From positions 49,775-113,774 of the forward strand of contig NZ_WOYF01000011.1 of NCBI RefSeq assembly GCF_009800925.1: a stretch of 64,000 nucleotides of DNA, read 5' to 3'. The stretch is from Budvicia diplopodorum. Its GTDB lineage: Bacteria > Pseudomonadota > Gammaproteobacteria > Enterobacterales > Enterobacteriaceae. How positions within the stretch are numbered: the first letter of the stretch is position 1; each line of letters opens with the position of its first letter. A program made the translations under genes and the position numbers. This document shows, piece after piece, positions 57,227-64,000 of this stretch. The notes beneath the pieces were generated by a model, which was not told where the DNA came from, made no database searches, and worked only from the letters and a program-made list of their open reading frames with translations.

Positions 57227-57928
57227 CTGAATACGTCGACGCAGCTATCTTTTCCTCTTTATCTTACTGATGATGAGACTTTTGCCAGTTTTTATTCTGG
57301 CGAAAATGCGTCGTTACTTGCGGCCGTTCATTCTGCGCTGATGCAGGACCACAGTACCTATATCTATTTCTGGTCCGGCGATGCAGGCGGTAAAAGCCAT
57401 TTATTACACGCAGCCTGCGCTGAGCTTTCTCAAAAAGGAATGGCCGTTGGCTATGTTCCACTGGATAAGCGGGCCTATTTTGTGCCGGAAGTTCTGGAAG
57501 GTATGGAGCATTTGGCTCTGGTATGCATCGATAATATTGAGTGCATTGCCGGTGACGAACAGTGGGAAATGGCAATCTTCAATTTATATAATCGTATTCT
57601 TGAAACCGGATTTACCCGGCTGCTTATCAGCGGCGATCGTCCGCCCCGCCAGATCGATTTATCACTCCCCGATCTAGCTTCCCGGCTCGACTGGGGGCAG
57701 ATTTATAAACTTCAGCCGCTGTTAGACGATGACAAACTTCAGGCATTAATTTTGCGGGCTAAGCTGCGCGGGTTTGAACTACCGGAAGACGTCGGACGCT
57801 TTTTGCTTAAACGCCTCGATAGAGATATGCGTACGCTGTTTGCTACGCTCGATCGTCTGGACAGCGCGTCAATTACCGCTCAGCGTAAGTTAACCATTCC
57901 GTTTGTAAAAGAGGCGCTGGAGCTGTAG
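57227..57928 (+). CDS. hda: DnaA inactivator Hda with CUG start codon, 233 aa
   Basis: Hda binds the sliding clamp and stimulates ATP hydrolysis by DnaA (RIDA), preventing over-initiation. A clamp-binding motif QLSFPL lies at the N-terminus, followed by an AAA+ domain with Walker A-like [45 protein letters not shown] and the conserved end [16 protein letters not shown] placed the start at CTG 57227: GAGG at 57218-57221 is 5 nt upstream, and this gives exactly the E. coli length (233 aa) and N-terminus (NT..QLS). The GTG at 57221 overlaps that Shine-Dalgarno site. I recall that E. coli hda also starts at CUG. Confidence 0.93.
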   Translation: MNTSTQLSFPLYLTDDETFASFYSGENASLLAAVHSALMQDHSTYIYFWSGDAGGKSHLLHAACAELSQKGMAVGYVPLDKRAYFVPEVLEGMEHLALVCIDNIECIAGDEQWEMAIFNLYNRILETGFTRLLISGDRPPRQIDLSLPDLASRLDWGQIYKLQPLLDDDKLQALILRAKLRGFELPEDVGRFLLKRLDRDMRTLFATLDRLDSASITAQRKLTIPFVKEALEL

Positions 57929-57952
57929 CTGGTGCCAGCGGTAATCACTGGT

Positions 57953-58303
57953 TTAGAGTATTTCCAGCACCCGCTCAGGCGGGCGTCCTAAGCGAGCGTT
58001 ATTGCCAGCAATAACGATAGGGCGCTCGATAAGTTTTGGATGTTCAACCATGGCGGCGAGAAGCCGGGCTTCTGATGCATCCGCCAGAGTTAACTCTTGG
58101 TATAAATCCTCTTTAGTCCGGATTAGCTGACGGGCAGAATCAAAACCAAGCTGTTTGAGCAAGTTCTTAATCGCCGCCTCGTCTGGCGGCGTTTCCAGAT
58201 ACAGTACGATATTTGGTTTGATGCCCTGCGCTTCAACCAGCGCCAGCGTTTCCCTGCTTTTAGAACAGCGAGGGTTATGATAAATAGTGACGTTCTTCGT
58301 CAT
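57953..58303 (-). CDS. yfgD: ArsC-family protein YfgD, 116 aa
   Basis: This protein has the thioredoxin-like ArsC fold with the active-site segment YHNPRCSKSRETL (C13). ArsC-type catalytic arginines appear to lie in the later block NPKLIERPIVI-like 'HPKLIERPIVIAGNNARLGRPPE'-type segment, which is conserved here. It aligns with E. coli YfgD (119 aa), a reductase-like protein whose arsenate reductase activity is not proven. The gene is next to hda and bepA as in E. coli. Confidence 0.9.
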   Translation of the reverse strand: MTKNVTIYHNPRCSKSRETLALVEAQGIKPNIVLYLETPPDEAAIKNLLKQLGFDSARQLIRTKEDLYQELTLADASEARLLAAMVEHPKLIERPIVIAGNNARLGRPPERVLEIL

Positions 58304-58328
58304 ACGTTATGCACTCCTGCTTTGCCGT

Positions 58329-59798
58329 TTAAGACTTCTCAAACTGTTTGAAGCGTTGCTGTAGCTGGCGCAACTGATCGATTCTGGCGTCATAGCGCGC
58401 CTGTTCGAGGCTACCGATTTTAGAGATAGAACTGGCCGATGTCAGCATGCTGATGGCCTGATCTAAGCGACCCACTAACGCCATGCTTTCTGCTCTGGCT
58501 GAAAGTTCTTCTGCACGAAGCCCTTGGTCAGCATTGGCTTTAGTCAGTAGATCCCAACCGTTTGGATCTTCAGGGTTAGCGTAGGTGTAGCGGTAAAGCA
58601 GCTTAGCGGCCTGCACCGGCTGGCGGCCCTGAAGGTAGGCATTGGCCAGATTCAGCTGCAGTACCGGATTAGCCGACTGGCTTTTTATTGCCTGTTCTAG
58701 CCGCCTGATAGCTTCAGGAGCTCGATTTTGTTCAAGATCGATATCCGTCATCAGATCCAAAAACCATGGGTTATTTGGCTGTTGAGACAATAATGGTTGT
58801 ATCAGTGCGCTGGCTTGGTCGTACTGTTTGGCCTTATAGCTGATAATTGCCCGACCATATCTTGCGGCTAGCTGCTCTCTGTCCGTTCCCTTTGCGTAGG
58901 CGTCCAGCATTGTGGTATCTAGCCCGCCAAGGCCGCTGTACATGCCCATGATACGAAACTTAGCGAATAAATAATCTTGTGATGAAGGGACATTTTTGTG
59001 GCCCATTTGGCTGGCTCGACTACGGGTGTCTGACATCCGGCTATCGGGTAATGGGTGAGTTAGCAAGATTTCAGGCGGTTTGCTGGCATAACGGTATTTA
59101 TCAGCCAGTTTTTGCATAAAGTCAGGCATGCCCATTGGGTCAAAACCGGCCCGCTGTAGAACTTTAATACCAATACGATCGGCTTCTTGTTCATTCGATT
59201 GGGTAAAGCTAATCATGCCTTGCTGAGTACCGGCCAGCGTGGTGCTTAGCGCCGCCATGCCGGCCTGAGGATTAGCCATGGCCAATAGGATCGATCCTAA
59301 TGCGCCAACCCAGGTTAATGGCGCATTGCGCTGCTGCTCTTCCATCGCTCTGGCTAAGTGCCGTTGGGTGACGTGAGAGATTTCGTGAGCCATGACGGAA
59401 GCCAGCTGGCTTTCGTTATCGGTTTCACGGAACAGCGATGAGTGAAGAACAACGTTTCCGCCAAAAAAGGCGAAGGCGTTAATATCATCATTTTGAATCA
59501 GATAGAAATGAAATGGGGTGCGAACGGTATCGGCTTTGGAAACCAATCGTTGACCAAGGCTATTTACATAAGAGGTCAGCAGCGGATCGTAAATCAGCGG
59601 AGCGCCGGAACGCAACTGACGAACATAAAAGTCACCCATCACCAATTCTTGGTTGATGGTCAACGTTCCCCCGGCGGTGGTGCCGATATCGGGTAAGTCG
59701 GTAGTCGTATCAGCCATCACCATTGGAATAGCGGCAGGAAATAGTAGCGAGCTGCCTAATAGGGTGACGAGCAATGATTTACGTAGGCCAGTGGACAT
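58329..59798 (-). CDS. bepA: Outer-membrane assembly chaperone/metalloprotease BepA (YfgC), 489 aa
   Basis: BepA is a periplasmic M48 zinc protease and chaperone that assists or degrades LptD and other outer-membrane proteins. A signal peptide ends near VMA|DTT. The HEXXH motif is H138-E139-I-S-H142 ([13 protein letters not shown]), and the third ligand lies in [13 protein letters not shown]. The C-terminal half consists of TPR repeats ([27 protein letters not shown] and similar). The length is 489 versus 487 aa in E. coli. It is divergent from perM, as in E. coli. Confidence 0.96.
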   Translation of the reverse strand: MSTGLRKSLLVTLLGSSLLFPAAIPMVMADTTTDLPDIGTTAGGTLTINQELVMGDFYVRQLRSGAPLIYDPLLTSYVNSLGQRLVSKADTVRTPFHFYLIQNDDINAFAFFGGNVVLHSSLFRETDNESQLASVMAHEISHVTQRHLARAMEEQQRNAPLTWVGALGSILLAMANPQAGMAALSTTLAGTQQGMISFTQSNEQEADRIGIKVLQRAGFDPMGMPDFMQKLADKYRYASKPPEILLTHPLPDSRMSDTRSRASQMGHKNVPSSQDYLFAKFRIMGMYSGLGGLDTTMLDAYAKGTDREQLAARYGRAIISYKAKQYDQASALIQPLLSQQPNNPWFLDLMTDIDLEQNRAPEAIRRLEQAIKSQSANPVLQLNLANAYLQGRQPVQAAKLLYRYTYANPEDPNGWDLLTKANADQGLRAEELSARAESMALVGRLDQAISMLTSASSISKIGSLEQARYDARIDQLRQLQQRFKQFEKS

Positions 59799-60274
59799 AA
59801 TGGTTTTGGTTCCAGACGTTAGCGTTTAACTTTAACACCTTTCGTACCAAGCATATTTTCTTAATACGGCTCTTTTAAGCAATAGCGTATCAACGGTTGA
59901 TACGCTATTAAGATAGGTGTAACCCATTGATGTAAATATACTCTTATTGTCATTTCTTTTTCCAGCCTAAATAGCCGAACGGCCTGAAATGTTATCGTTA
60001 CGCGGCGCGTTTGTTGCTATTATAGCGACAGTTCTGATGTACAGCCGCTCTGAATTGGAAATTAACAATAAATTGTCATTGTTATGTTGTATCTACGCTG
60101 GATTACCAAGGGCGTTTCCCTTTGAGCGTTCAGCAATTCATAGCACTTCAAAACGTAGACAATCATTTTTGCATTTTGTCCCGTTTATTTTGCCCTTGCT
60201 ATAGGGTTATTGAATTTAAACCCAGCGCTGAATTAAATATGCCGTTGCTGAGTTGGTTCATTCCGGAGGTTGTT
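59799..60274. other. Divergent intergenic region between bepA and perM
   Basis: 476 bp. It contains a perfect 13-bp-arm palindrome at 59881-59909, described separately. An open frame continuous with perM extends to 60122 but is not conserved in the family. No RNA gene is recognised. Confidence 0.5.
59881..59909. repeat. Perfect 29-bp palindrome between bepA and perM
   Basis: AATAGCGTATCAA (59881-59893) and TTGATACGCTATT (59897-59909) are exact inverted copies around CGG. No T run follows on either strand, and it is 83 bp from the bepA start. An operator for a dimeric regulator or a stable leader hairpin are the likely readings. Confidence 0.6.
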
Positions 60275-61342
60275 ATGCTGGATATGTTGTTACGTTGGTA
60301 TCGCCGACGTTTCACCGATCCCCAGGCTGTTGCTCTACTGATTATTTTAGCGGTTGGCTTTGGTATCATCTATTTTTTCCACGATATTCTGGCTCCGTTG
60401 CTGGTGGCTATCGTTCTGGCCTATTTACTTGAGTGGCCGACGGTTAAACTACAGAAAATGGGGCTATCCCGCGGTTTGGCCGTGGGGGGCGTTTTGATTT
60501 TATTCTGCGGGGTTGCTTCACTGGCGGCGTTAGTCGTGATGCCGGCAGTATGGCAGCAGGGCGTTAACTTACTGGTTGATTTGCCTAAAATGTTGAATAA
60601 ATTCCATGACTATGCCGCAACGCTGCCAGCCCGGTATCCTGCGCTGATGGATGCCGGTATTATCGATTTGTTCGCTGAAAATTTGCGAACCAAGCTAATG
60701 GGCATGGCTGAGTCAGTAGTCAAGTATTCAATGGCATCGCTGGTTGGTTTACTGACGCTGGCAATTTATCTGATTTTAGTGCCGTTAATGGTGTTCTTTT
60801 TACTCAAAGATAAAAAGCAGATGCTGTCCGCTTTTCGCCGAGTCCTGCCCCGTAACCGCGGTTTGGCCAGTAAGGTTTGGATTGAGATGAATCAGCAGAT
60901 CACCAACTACATTCGTGGCAAAGTGGTCGAAATTGTCATTGTGGGCGTGGCGACGTATCTGGTGTTTTGGGCGATGGATATGCGTTATTCGCTGCTATTG
61001 GCGGTGTTGGTCGGGATTTCGGTCTTGATTCCTTATATCGGGGCGGTATTAGTGACTATCCCGGTGTTCATCGTGGCGCTGTTTCAGTGGGGGCTTGGGC
61101 CTGATTTCTGGACCTTGTTCGTTGCCTATCTAGTGGTTCAGGGGTTAGACAGTAATTTATTGGTGCCATTCTTGTTCTCCGAAGCGGTGAACCTGCATCC
61201 GTTAGTGATTATTCTGTCGGTGGTCATATTTGGAGGCCTGTGGGGCTTCTGGGGCGTGTTCTTTGCCATCCCACTGGCGACGCTGGTTAAAGCGGTGATG
61301 CACGTATGGCCTGATGATTTAATCGCCGAAAATTTAGATTAA
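60275..61342 (+). CDS. perM: AI-2E/PerM family permease PerM (YfgO), 355 aa
   Basis: This inner-membrane protein of the AI-2E transporter (UPF0118) family has about eight hydrophobic segments. The sequence is close to E. coli PerM: MLDMLLRWYRRRFTDPQAVA at the start, LAPLLVAIVLAYLLEWP, NQQITNYIRGKVVEI and FGGLWGFWGVFFAIPLATLV. ATG 60275 with CGGAGG upstream gives 355 aa versus 353 in E. coli; a longer in-frame start adds 51 unconserved residues. The transported substrate is not established. Confidence 0.94.
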   Translation: MLDMLLRWYRRRFTDPQAVALLIILAVGFGIIYFFHDILAPLLVAIVLAYLLEWPTVKLQKMGLSRGLAVGGVLILFCGVASLAALVVMPAVWQQGVNLLVDLPKMLNKFHDYAATLPARYPALMDAGIIDLFAENLRTKLMGMAESVVKYSMASLVGLLTLAIYLILVPLMVFFLLKDKKQMLSAFRRVLPRNRGLASKVWIEMNQQITNYIRGKVVEIVIVGVATYLVFWAMDMRYSLLLAVLVGISVLIPYIGAVLVTIPVFIVALFQWGLGPDFWTLFVAYLVVQGLDSNLLVPFLFSEAVNLHPLVIILSVVIFGGLWGFWGVFFAIPLATLVKAVMHVWPDDLIAENLD

Positions 61343-61384
61343 ACGCTTTTGTCCGAGTTGAATGATTCGGCAATGCGGTAAAAA

Positions 61385-61420
61385 TAAGGGCTATCTGTTT
61401 ACAGATAGCCCTTAATTGTA
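61385..61420 (+). terminator. Terminator of perM
   Basis: TAAGGGCTATCTG (61385-61397) pairs perfectly with CAGATAGCCCTTA (61402-61414) around TTTA and is followed by ATTGTATTT. Confidence 0.8.
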
Positions 61421-61445
61421 TTTATAGCTAAAGTCATTATCTAAA

Positions 61446-61470
61446 GGCCCGCCATTATCCATGGCGGGCC
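61446..61470 (-). terminator. Terminator of the autotransporter gene
   Basis: GGCCCGCC (61446-61453) pairs with GGCGGGCC (61463-61470). On the minus strand it is followed by TTTAG and lies 17 bp beyond the stop codon. Confidence 0.75.
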
Positions 61471-61486
61471 GGTTATATCACAACGG

Positions 61487-64000
61487 TCAGAACTTATATT
61501 TAAATCCTACGGTTAACGCCGTATCGCTGTAGCCCTCATCACCCATTTGCTGAGCCACGTTGGTCCACAGATTAACGTGCTTATTCAGTTGGCCTTCGGC
61601 CCCCAGCTTCAGCTCGCCCACGTTAGCGTTGCCCGCTTGCTTGACCGCCACGCCGTCCAGCACGGCACCTGCCTGCTCCGAGTTATGCAACCAGTTGGCT
61701 TCGGCATACACGGTAAATAACTTGTCTTTACCTTTGTCGCCGTCGCTCACGCCATCACGGGACAGCTTCACGCCCAGACGAGTCTGCACGTTGTTGTTGC
61801 CATCTGACGTCACGCGGGTGCCGTTGATCTCACGGTGGTCATCGGCTTTGATACCGCTCCAGGTGATTTGCGCCTGTGGTGTCACAAACACCTGACCGTT
61901 CTCACCCTGATAAACCGGGAGACGATAGCCGCTTTCAACCGAGGCGCTCAGGCCACTCATATCGTAGCTTTCGCCCGATAGCTGCTCGCCGTGTACCTCA
62001 GCGTCCAGCAGGCTGTACTGCACCCAGCTGTCCACATACAGGCCGTTCAGGGTGTTGGCATCCTGATACCAGGTGGCATAAACGCCGCCGCTGTAGCCGT
62101 CAACCCGGCCTTTGGAGCTATAACCGCTGTGGCTATTCCCGCTCTGGCTGTCTGACTGGCCGTAGCCCAGCATCACGCCCACGCCTAAGCGGTCGTTATC
62201 GCTGAACTGCGTCTGCGCCACTTCACCGCCGCCCTGAATCACATAGGTGTTGGTGGCGGTTTTAATCTGACCGCTGGTGTCTCTGAACTTAGTACGGTTG
62301 CCCACCTGACGTAACCACATGCTGGAGTTCTCTGCCCGGCCTTCACGGTCTTCTAAGCGCAGGTTAAACAGTTTACCGGCTGCGGCCATATTGGCCATAT
62401 AGCTACCGGCCTCAGGGCGAATAACGTTATTCGCTGGCGTCGGGTTAACCGGATTGAACGGGTCAGCTGGATTAGCCGGGTCAGGTAACTGAGAACGCAG
62501 ATACCAGCCGCCGTCGTTCGGTGTTGCAACACCGCCCTTATTCAGGAAGTACTCATAAGCTCCGGCTACCGCACGGTTATTGAGCGTAAAGGTACCGTTA
62601 GATACACCGCCGACCCTCACTACTTCAATCCCGTTCACCGTCTGGTCACCGGCACCGTTGACGTTGTTGACAACAACGCCGGTATTACCGGAGGTATCGC
62701 CGGTGATAATTAACTTATCGGTCGCCGAGCTGTCATCGCCTAAGGCGGTGTTAACCACGAGCGTGCCGCCGCCGGTATAGTCACCGTTGACCGTCAGGGT
62801 ATTGCCAGTCTGGCTGCCTGCCAGTTGGATAGTGCCGCCGTTGGTTAGTGCACCGATATTCTGGTTACCGGCCGCGGCGCCCGCATAGCCGCTTAAGGCA
62901 TTGAGTGACGCAACGGTGCCCTGATTGTTGACCGCGCCAACAACGTCGCCCAGTCCGCTCAGCGTACCGTTAGCCAGTACGTTAACCTGAGCACTGCCCG
63001 ATAGGGTACCGGCTGAGCCGACGGCGTCACCGATAATCAGTTGACCCGCATCAACGGTGGTGTTGCCGGTATAGGCCAAATCATGGTTAACCACGAGTTT
63101 GTCTGTGCCTTGCTTAACCAGCGCGCCGGTACCGGTGATAGCGTTTTCCAGTTCCCACAGGCTATTGGCGGTCAGATACGTCACGCCGTCGTTGGCAATG
63201 GCTGAACTGCCTAAGTGCTTCTGCTCTGACGCCCGTAATGCCGCGCCGGTTTCCACCGTGAACAGGCCGCTGAAGCCCGCGTTATTGCCAGAGACCGTCA
63301 GGTCAGTGACGTTTTGAACGGTCACTTCACCCGCACCGGCCAGCGATTTGCTCAGGTTGGTGCTATTACCGGACAGCGGGTTGATATTGACATTCAGACG
63401 GTCGCTCGCGGTGGCAACGGTGATGGTGCCCAACGTTCCCAGACCCTGTGCGCCGTCTAAGGTAGCCAGTGAGGTATTGGACAGCGTCACGTCACCGGTA
63501 TAACCGGCGTTAGCGCCGTTCACCACCAATTCACTGCCAGACACGCGCAGTTCACCCGCACCGCTCAGGGTGCTGTCAGCGATGGTTCCGCCGTCAGTCA
63601 CACCGGCAGCGCGCTGGGTATCACTAATCGTCAACACGCTGCCCGTAGCCAGCGTCACGGACGCGCCGCCAACGGTATTTAACGCCCCCACGGTCTGGCT
63701 GTAGCTGCCTGCGCCGTCAGCGGTGTTAAACGCGGCCCCGTTGTTAACGGTTAAGTTAGCCGTATTGCCCAGCACGTGATTATTCGCCATCACCAGCGTA
63801 CCGTTACGCACGGTGGTGTCACCGGTGTAATTGTTCAGCTGGTTAGACAGGCTAACGGTTTGAGTACCGGCTTCGATGGCTACATCACCGCTGCCGATGA
63901 CTTTAGCGCTCAGGTCAGCCGCCTTGCCGGTCGCACCCACGTTTGGCGTCAGAATTAACGCATTGGCCGCCGTACCCTGCAGGTCAAGCTGGGTCAGACC
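61487..64000 (-). CDS. Autotransporter (type Va, AIDA/pertactin-like) adhesin, C-terminal part only
   Basis: The frame is open to the window edge, so the N-terminus, including the signal peptide, is missing; 837 codons are visible. The passenger is a Gly/Asn/Thr/Val-rich beta-helix with autotransporter-associated beta-strand repeats, e.g. GALVKQGTDKLVVNHDLAYT followed by TGNTTVDAGQL, recurring several times. A short Pro/Asn linker (DPxNPxxPxNP) and a conserved helix segment (NMAAAGKLFNLRLEDREGR) lead to a C-terminal beta-barrel from about 62335, starting NSSMWLRQVGNRTKFRD and ending FKYKF with the terminal aromatic needed for BAM recognition. It is probably surface-exposed, adhesin or biofilm type, but the ligand is unknown. 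GC content seems higher than in its neighbours. Confidence 0.9.
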   Translation of the reverse strand, partial: GLTQLDLQGTAANALILTPNVGATGKAADLSAKVIGSGDVAIEAGTQTVSLSNQLNNYTGDTTVRNGTLVMANNHVLGNTANLTVNNGAAFNTADGAGSYSQTVGALNTVGGASVTLATGSVLTISDTQRAAGVTDGGTIADSTLSGAGELRVSGSELVVNGANAGYTGDVTLSNTSLATLDGAQGLGTLGTITVATASDRLNVNINPLSGNSTNLSKSLAGAGEVTVQNVTDLTVSGNNAGFSGLFTVETGAALRASEQKHLGSSAIANDGVTYLTANSLWELENAITGTGALVKQGTDKLVVNHDLAYTGNTTVDAGQLIIGDAVGSAGTLSGSAQVNVLANGTLSGLGDVVGAVNNQGTVASLNALSGYAGAAAGNQNIGALTNGGTIQLAGSQTGNTLTVNGDYTGGGTLVVNTALGDDSSATDKLIITGDTSGNTGVVVNNVNGAGDQTVNGIEVVRVGGVSNGTFTLNNRAVAGAYEYFLNKGGVATPNDGGWYLRSQLPDPANPADPFNPVNPTPANNVIRPEAGSYMANMAAAGKLFNLRLEDREGRAENSSMWLRQVGNRTKFRDTSGQIKTATNTYVIQGGGEVAQTQFSDNDRLGVGVMLGYGQSDSQSGNSHSGYSSKGRVDGYSGGVYATWYQDANTLNGLYVDSWVQYSLLDAEVHGEQLSGESYDMSGLSASVESGYRLPVYQGENGQVFVTPQAQITWSGIKADDHREINGTRVTSDGNNNVQTRLGVKLSRDGVSDGDKGKDKLFTVYAEANWLHNSEQAGAVLDGVAVKQAGNANVGELKLGAEGQLNKHVNLWTNVAQQMGDEGYSDTALTVGFKYKF

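Noticed and set aside
63938..63940. GTG as start of the autotransporter
   Set aside because: The frame continues open to the window edge with passenger-type sequence; no signal peptide follows the GTG.

Overview
The window is chromosomal DNA of a gamma-proteobacterium in the order Enterobacterales. Most proteins are close matches, by eye, to Escherichia coli K-12 proteins, and E. coli gene neighbourhoods recur: der-yfgJ-xseA/guaB-guaA; aroF-tyrA; speED-yacC; hpt/can-yadGH-yadE; folK-pcnB-gluQ-dksA-sfsA/hrpB-mrcB; pheL-pheA near raiA; thiM-thiD; purMN/upp-uraA-hda-yfgD-bepA/perM. These blocks are shuffled relative to E. coli, and some neighbours are absent (no btsS beside btsR, no pgk-fbaA beside epd, no fhu genes after mrcB). 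This suggests a genus outside the E. coli/Salmonella group. A member of Budviciaceae (Limnobaculum, Pragia, Budvicia) or a relative is my guess, not something the sequence proves. I see no rRNA gene, no complete tRNA gene, no insertion sequence and no integrase.

Layout. 1-4.4 kb: der, a KefB/KefC-like antiporter and the zinc-ribbon gene yfgJ. 4.4-8.7 kb: an accessory pair, an Hsp90-family ATPase followed by a large TPR-type protein, inserted between yfgJ and xseA. 8.8-13.6 kb: xseA and the GMP-synthesis genes guaB and guaA. 13.7-14.9 kb: a small accessory patch with a HigBA-type toxin-antitoxin pair under two perfect palindromes, a tRNA-Ser-like fragment and one orphan type I-E-like CRISPR repeat. 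15-18.8 kb: an unknown DUF3142/exported-repeat pair plus a PspE-like rhodanese. 18.8-22.5 kb: a DUF2799 lipoprotein, BtsR, and aroF-tyrA under TyrR boxes. 22.6-25.5 kb: spermidine synthesis (speE-speD), yacC and a DUF1471 gene. 25.7-28.6 kb: a two-gene Tm-1-like/PEP-hydrolase-like operon with a divergent TetR regulator. 28.7-34 kb: hpt, can, yadGH, a DUF1287 gene and yadE. 34-44 kb: a GGDEF remnant, folK, a REPIN-like repeat, pcnB (AUU start), gluQ, dksA, sfsA, hrpB and mrcB. 44-47.5 kb: a repeat-bounded insert, pheA with its leader peptide and attenuator, an ErfK-type L,D-transpeptidase, and raiA with a CRP site. 47.7-50.7 kb: TPP riboswitch, thiM-thiD and epd. 50.8-57.9 kb: two small envelope proteins, purMN, upp, an exported EEP-family gene, uraA and hda (CUG start). 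57.9-64 kb: yfgD, bepA, perM and a large autotransporter cut by the window edge.

The genes are mostly housekeeping: purine and pyrimidine synthesis and salvage (guaBA, hpt, purMN, upp, uraA), aromatic amino acids (aroF, tyrA, pheA), thiamine salvage, B6 precursor supply (epd), ribosome assembly and hibernation (der, raiA), stringent response (dksA), replication control (hda) and envelope upkeep (mrcB, ldtA, bepA). Regulation is readable at several places: TyrR boxes over the aroF promoter, phenylalanine attenuation, TPP riboswitch, a CRP site at raiA, a PurR box at purM, and operators at higBA.

For novelty, the best candidates are the Hsp90/TPR pair, the CRISPR-repeat/HigBA patch downstream of guaA, the insert bounded by duplicated hairpins after mrcB, and a small exported protein with histidines every seven residues. 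The AUU and CUG starts of pcnB and hda are the cleanest sequence-level results. All identifications were made by reading the sequence; no searches were run.
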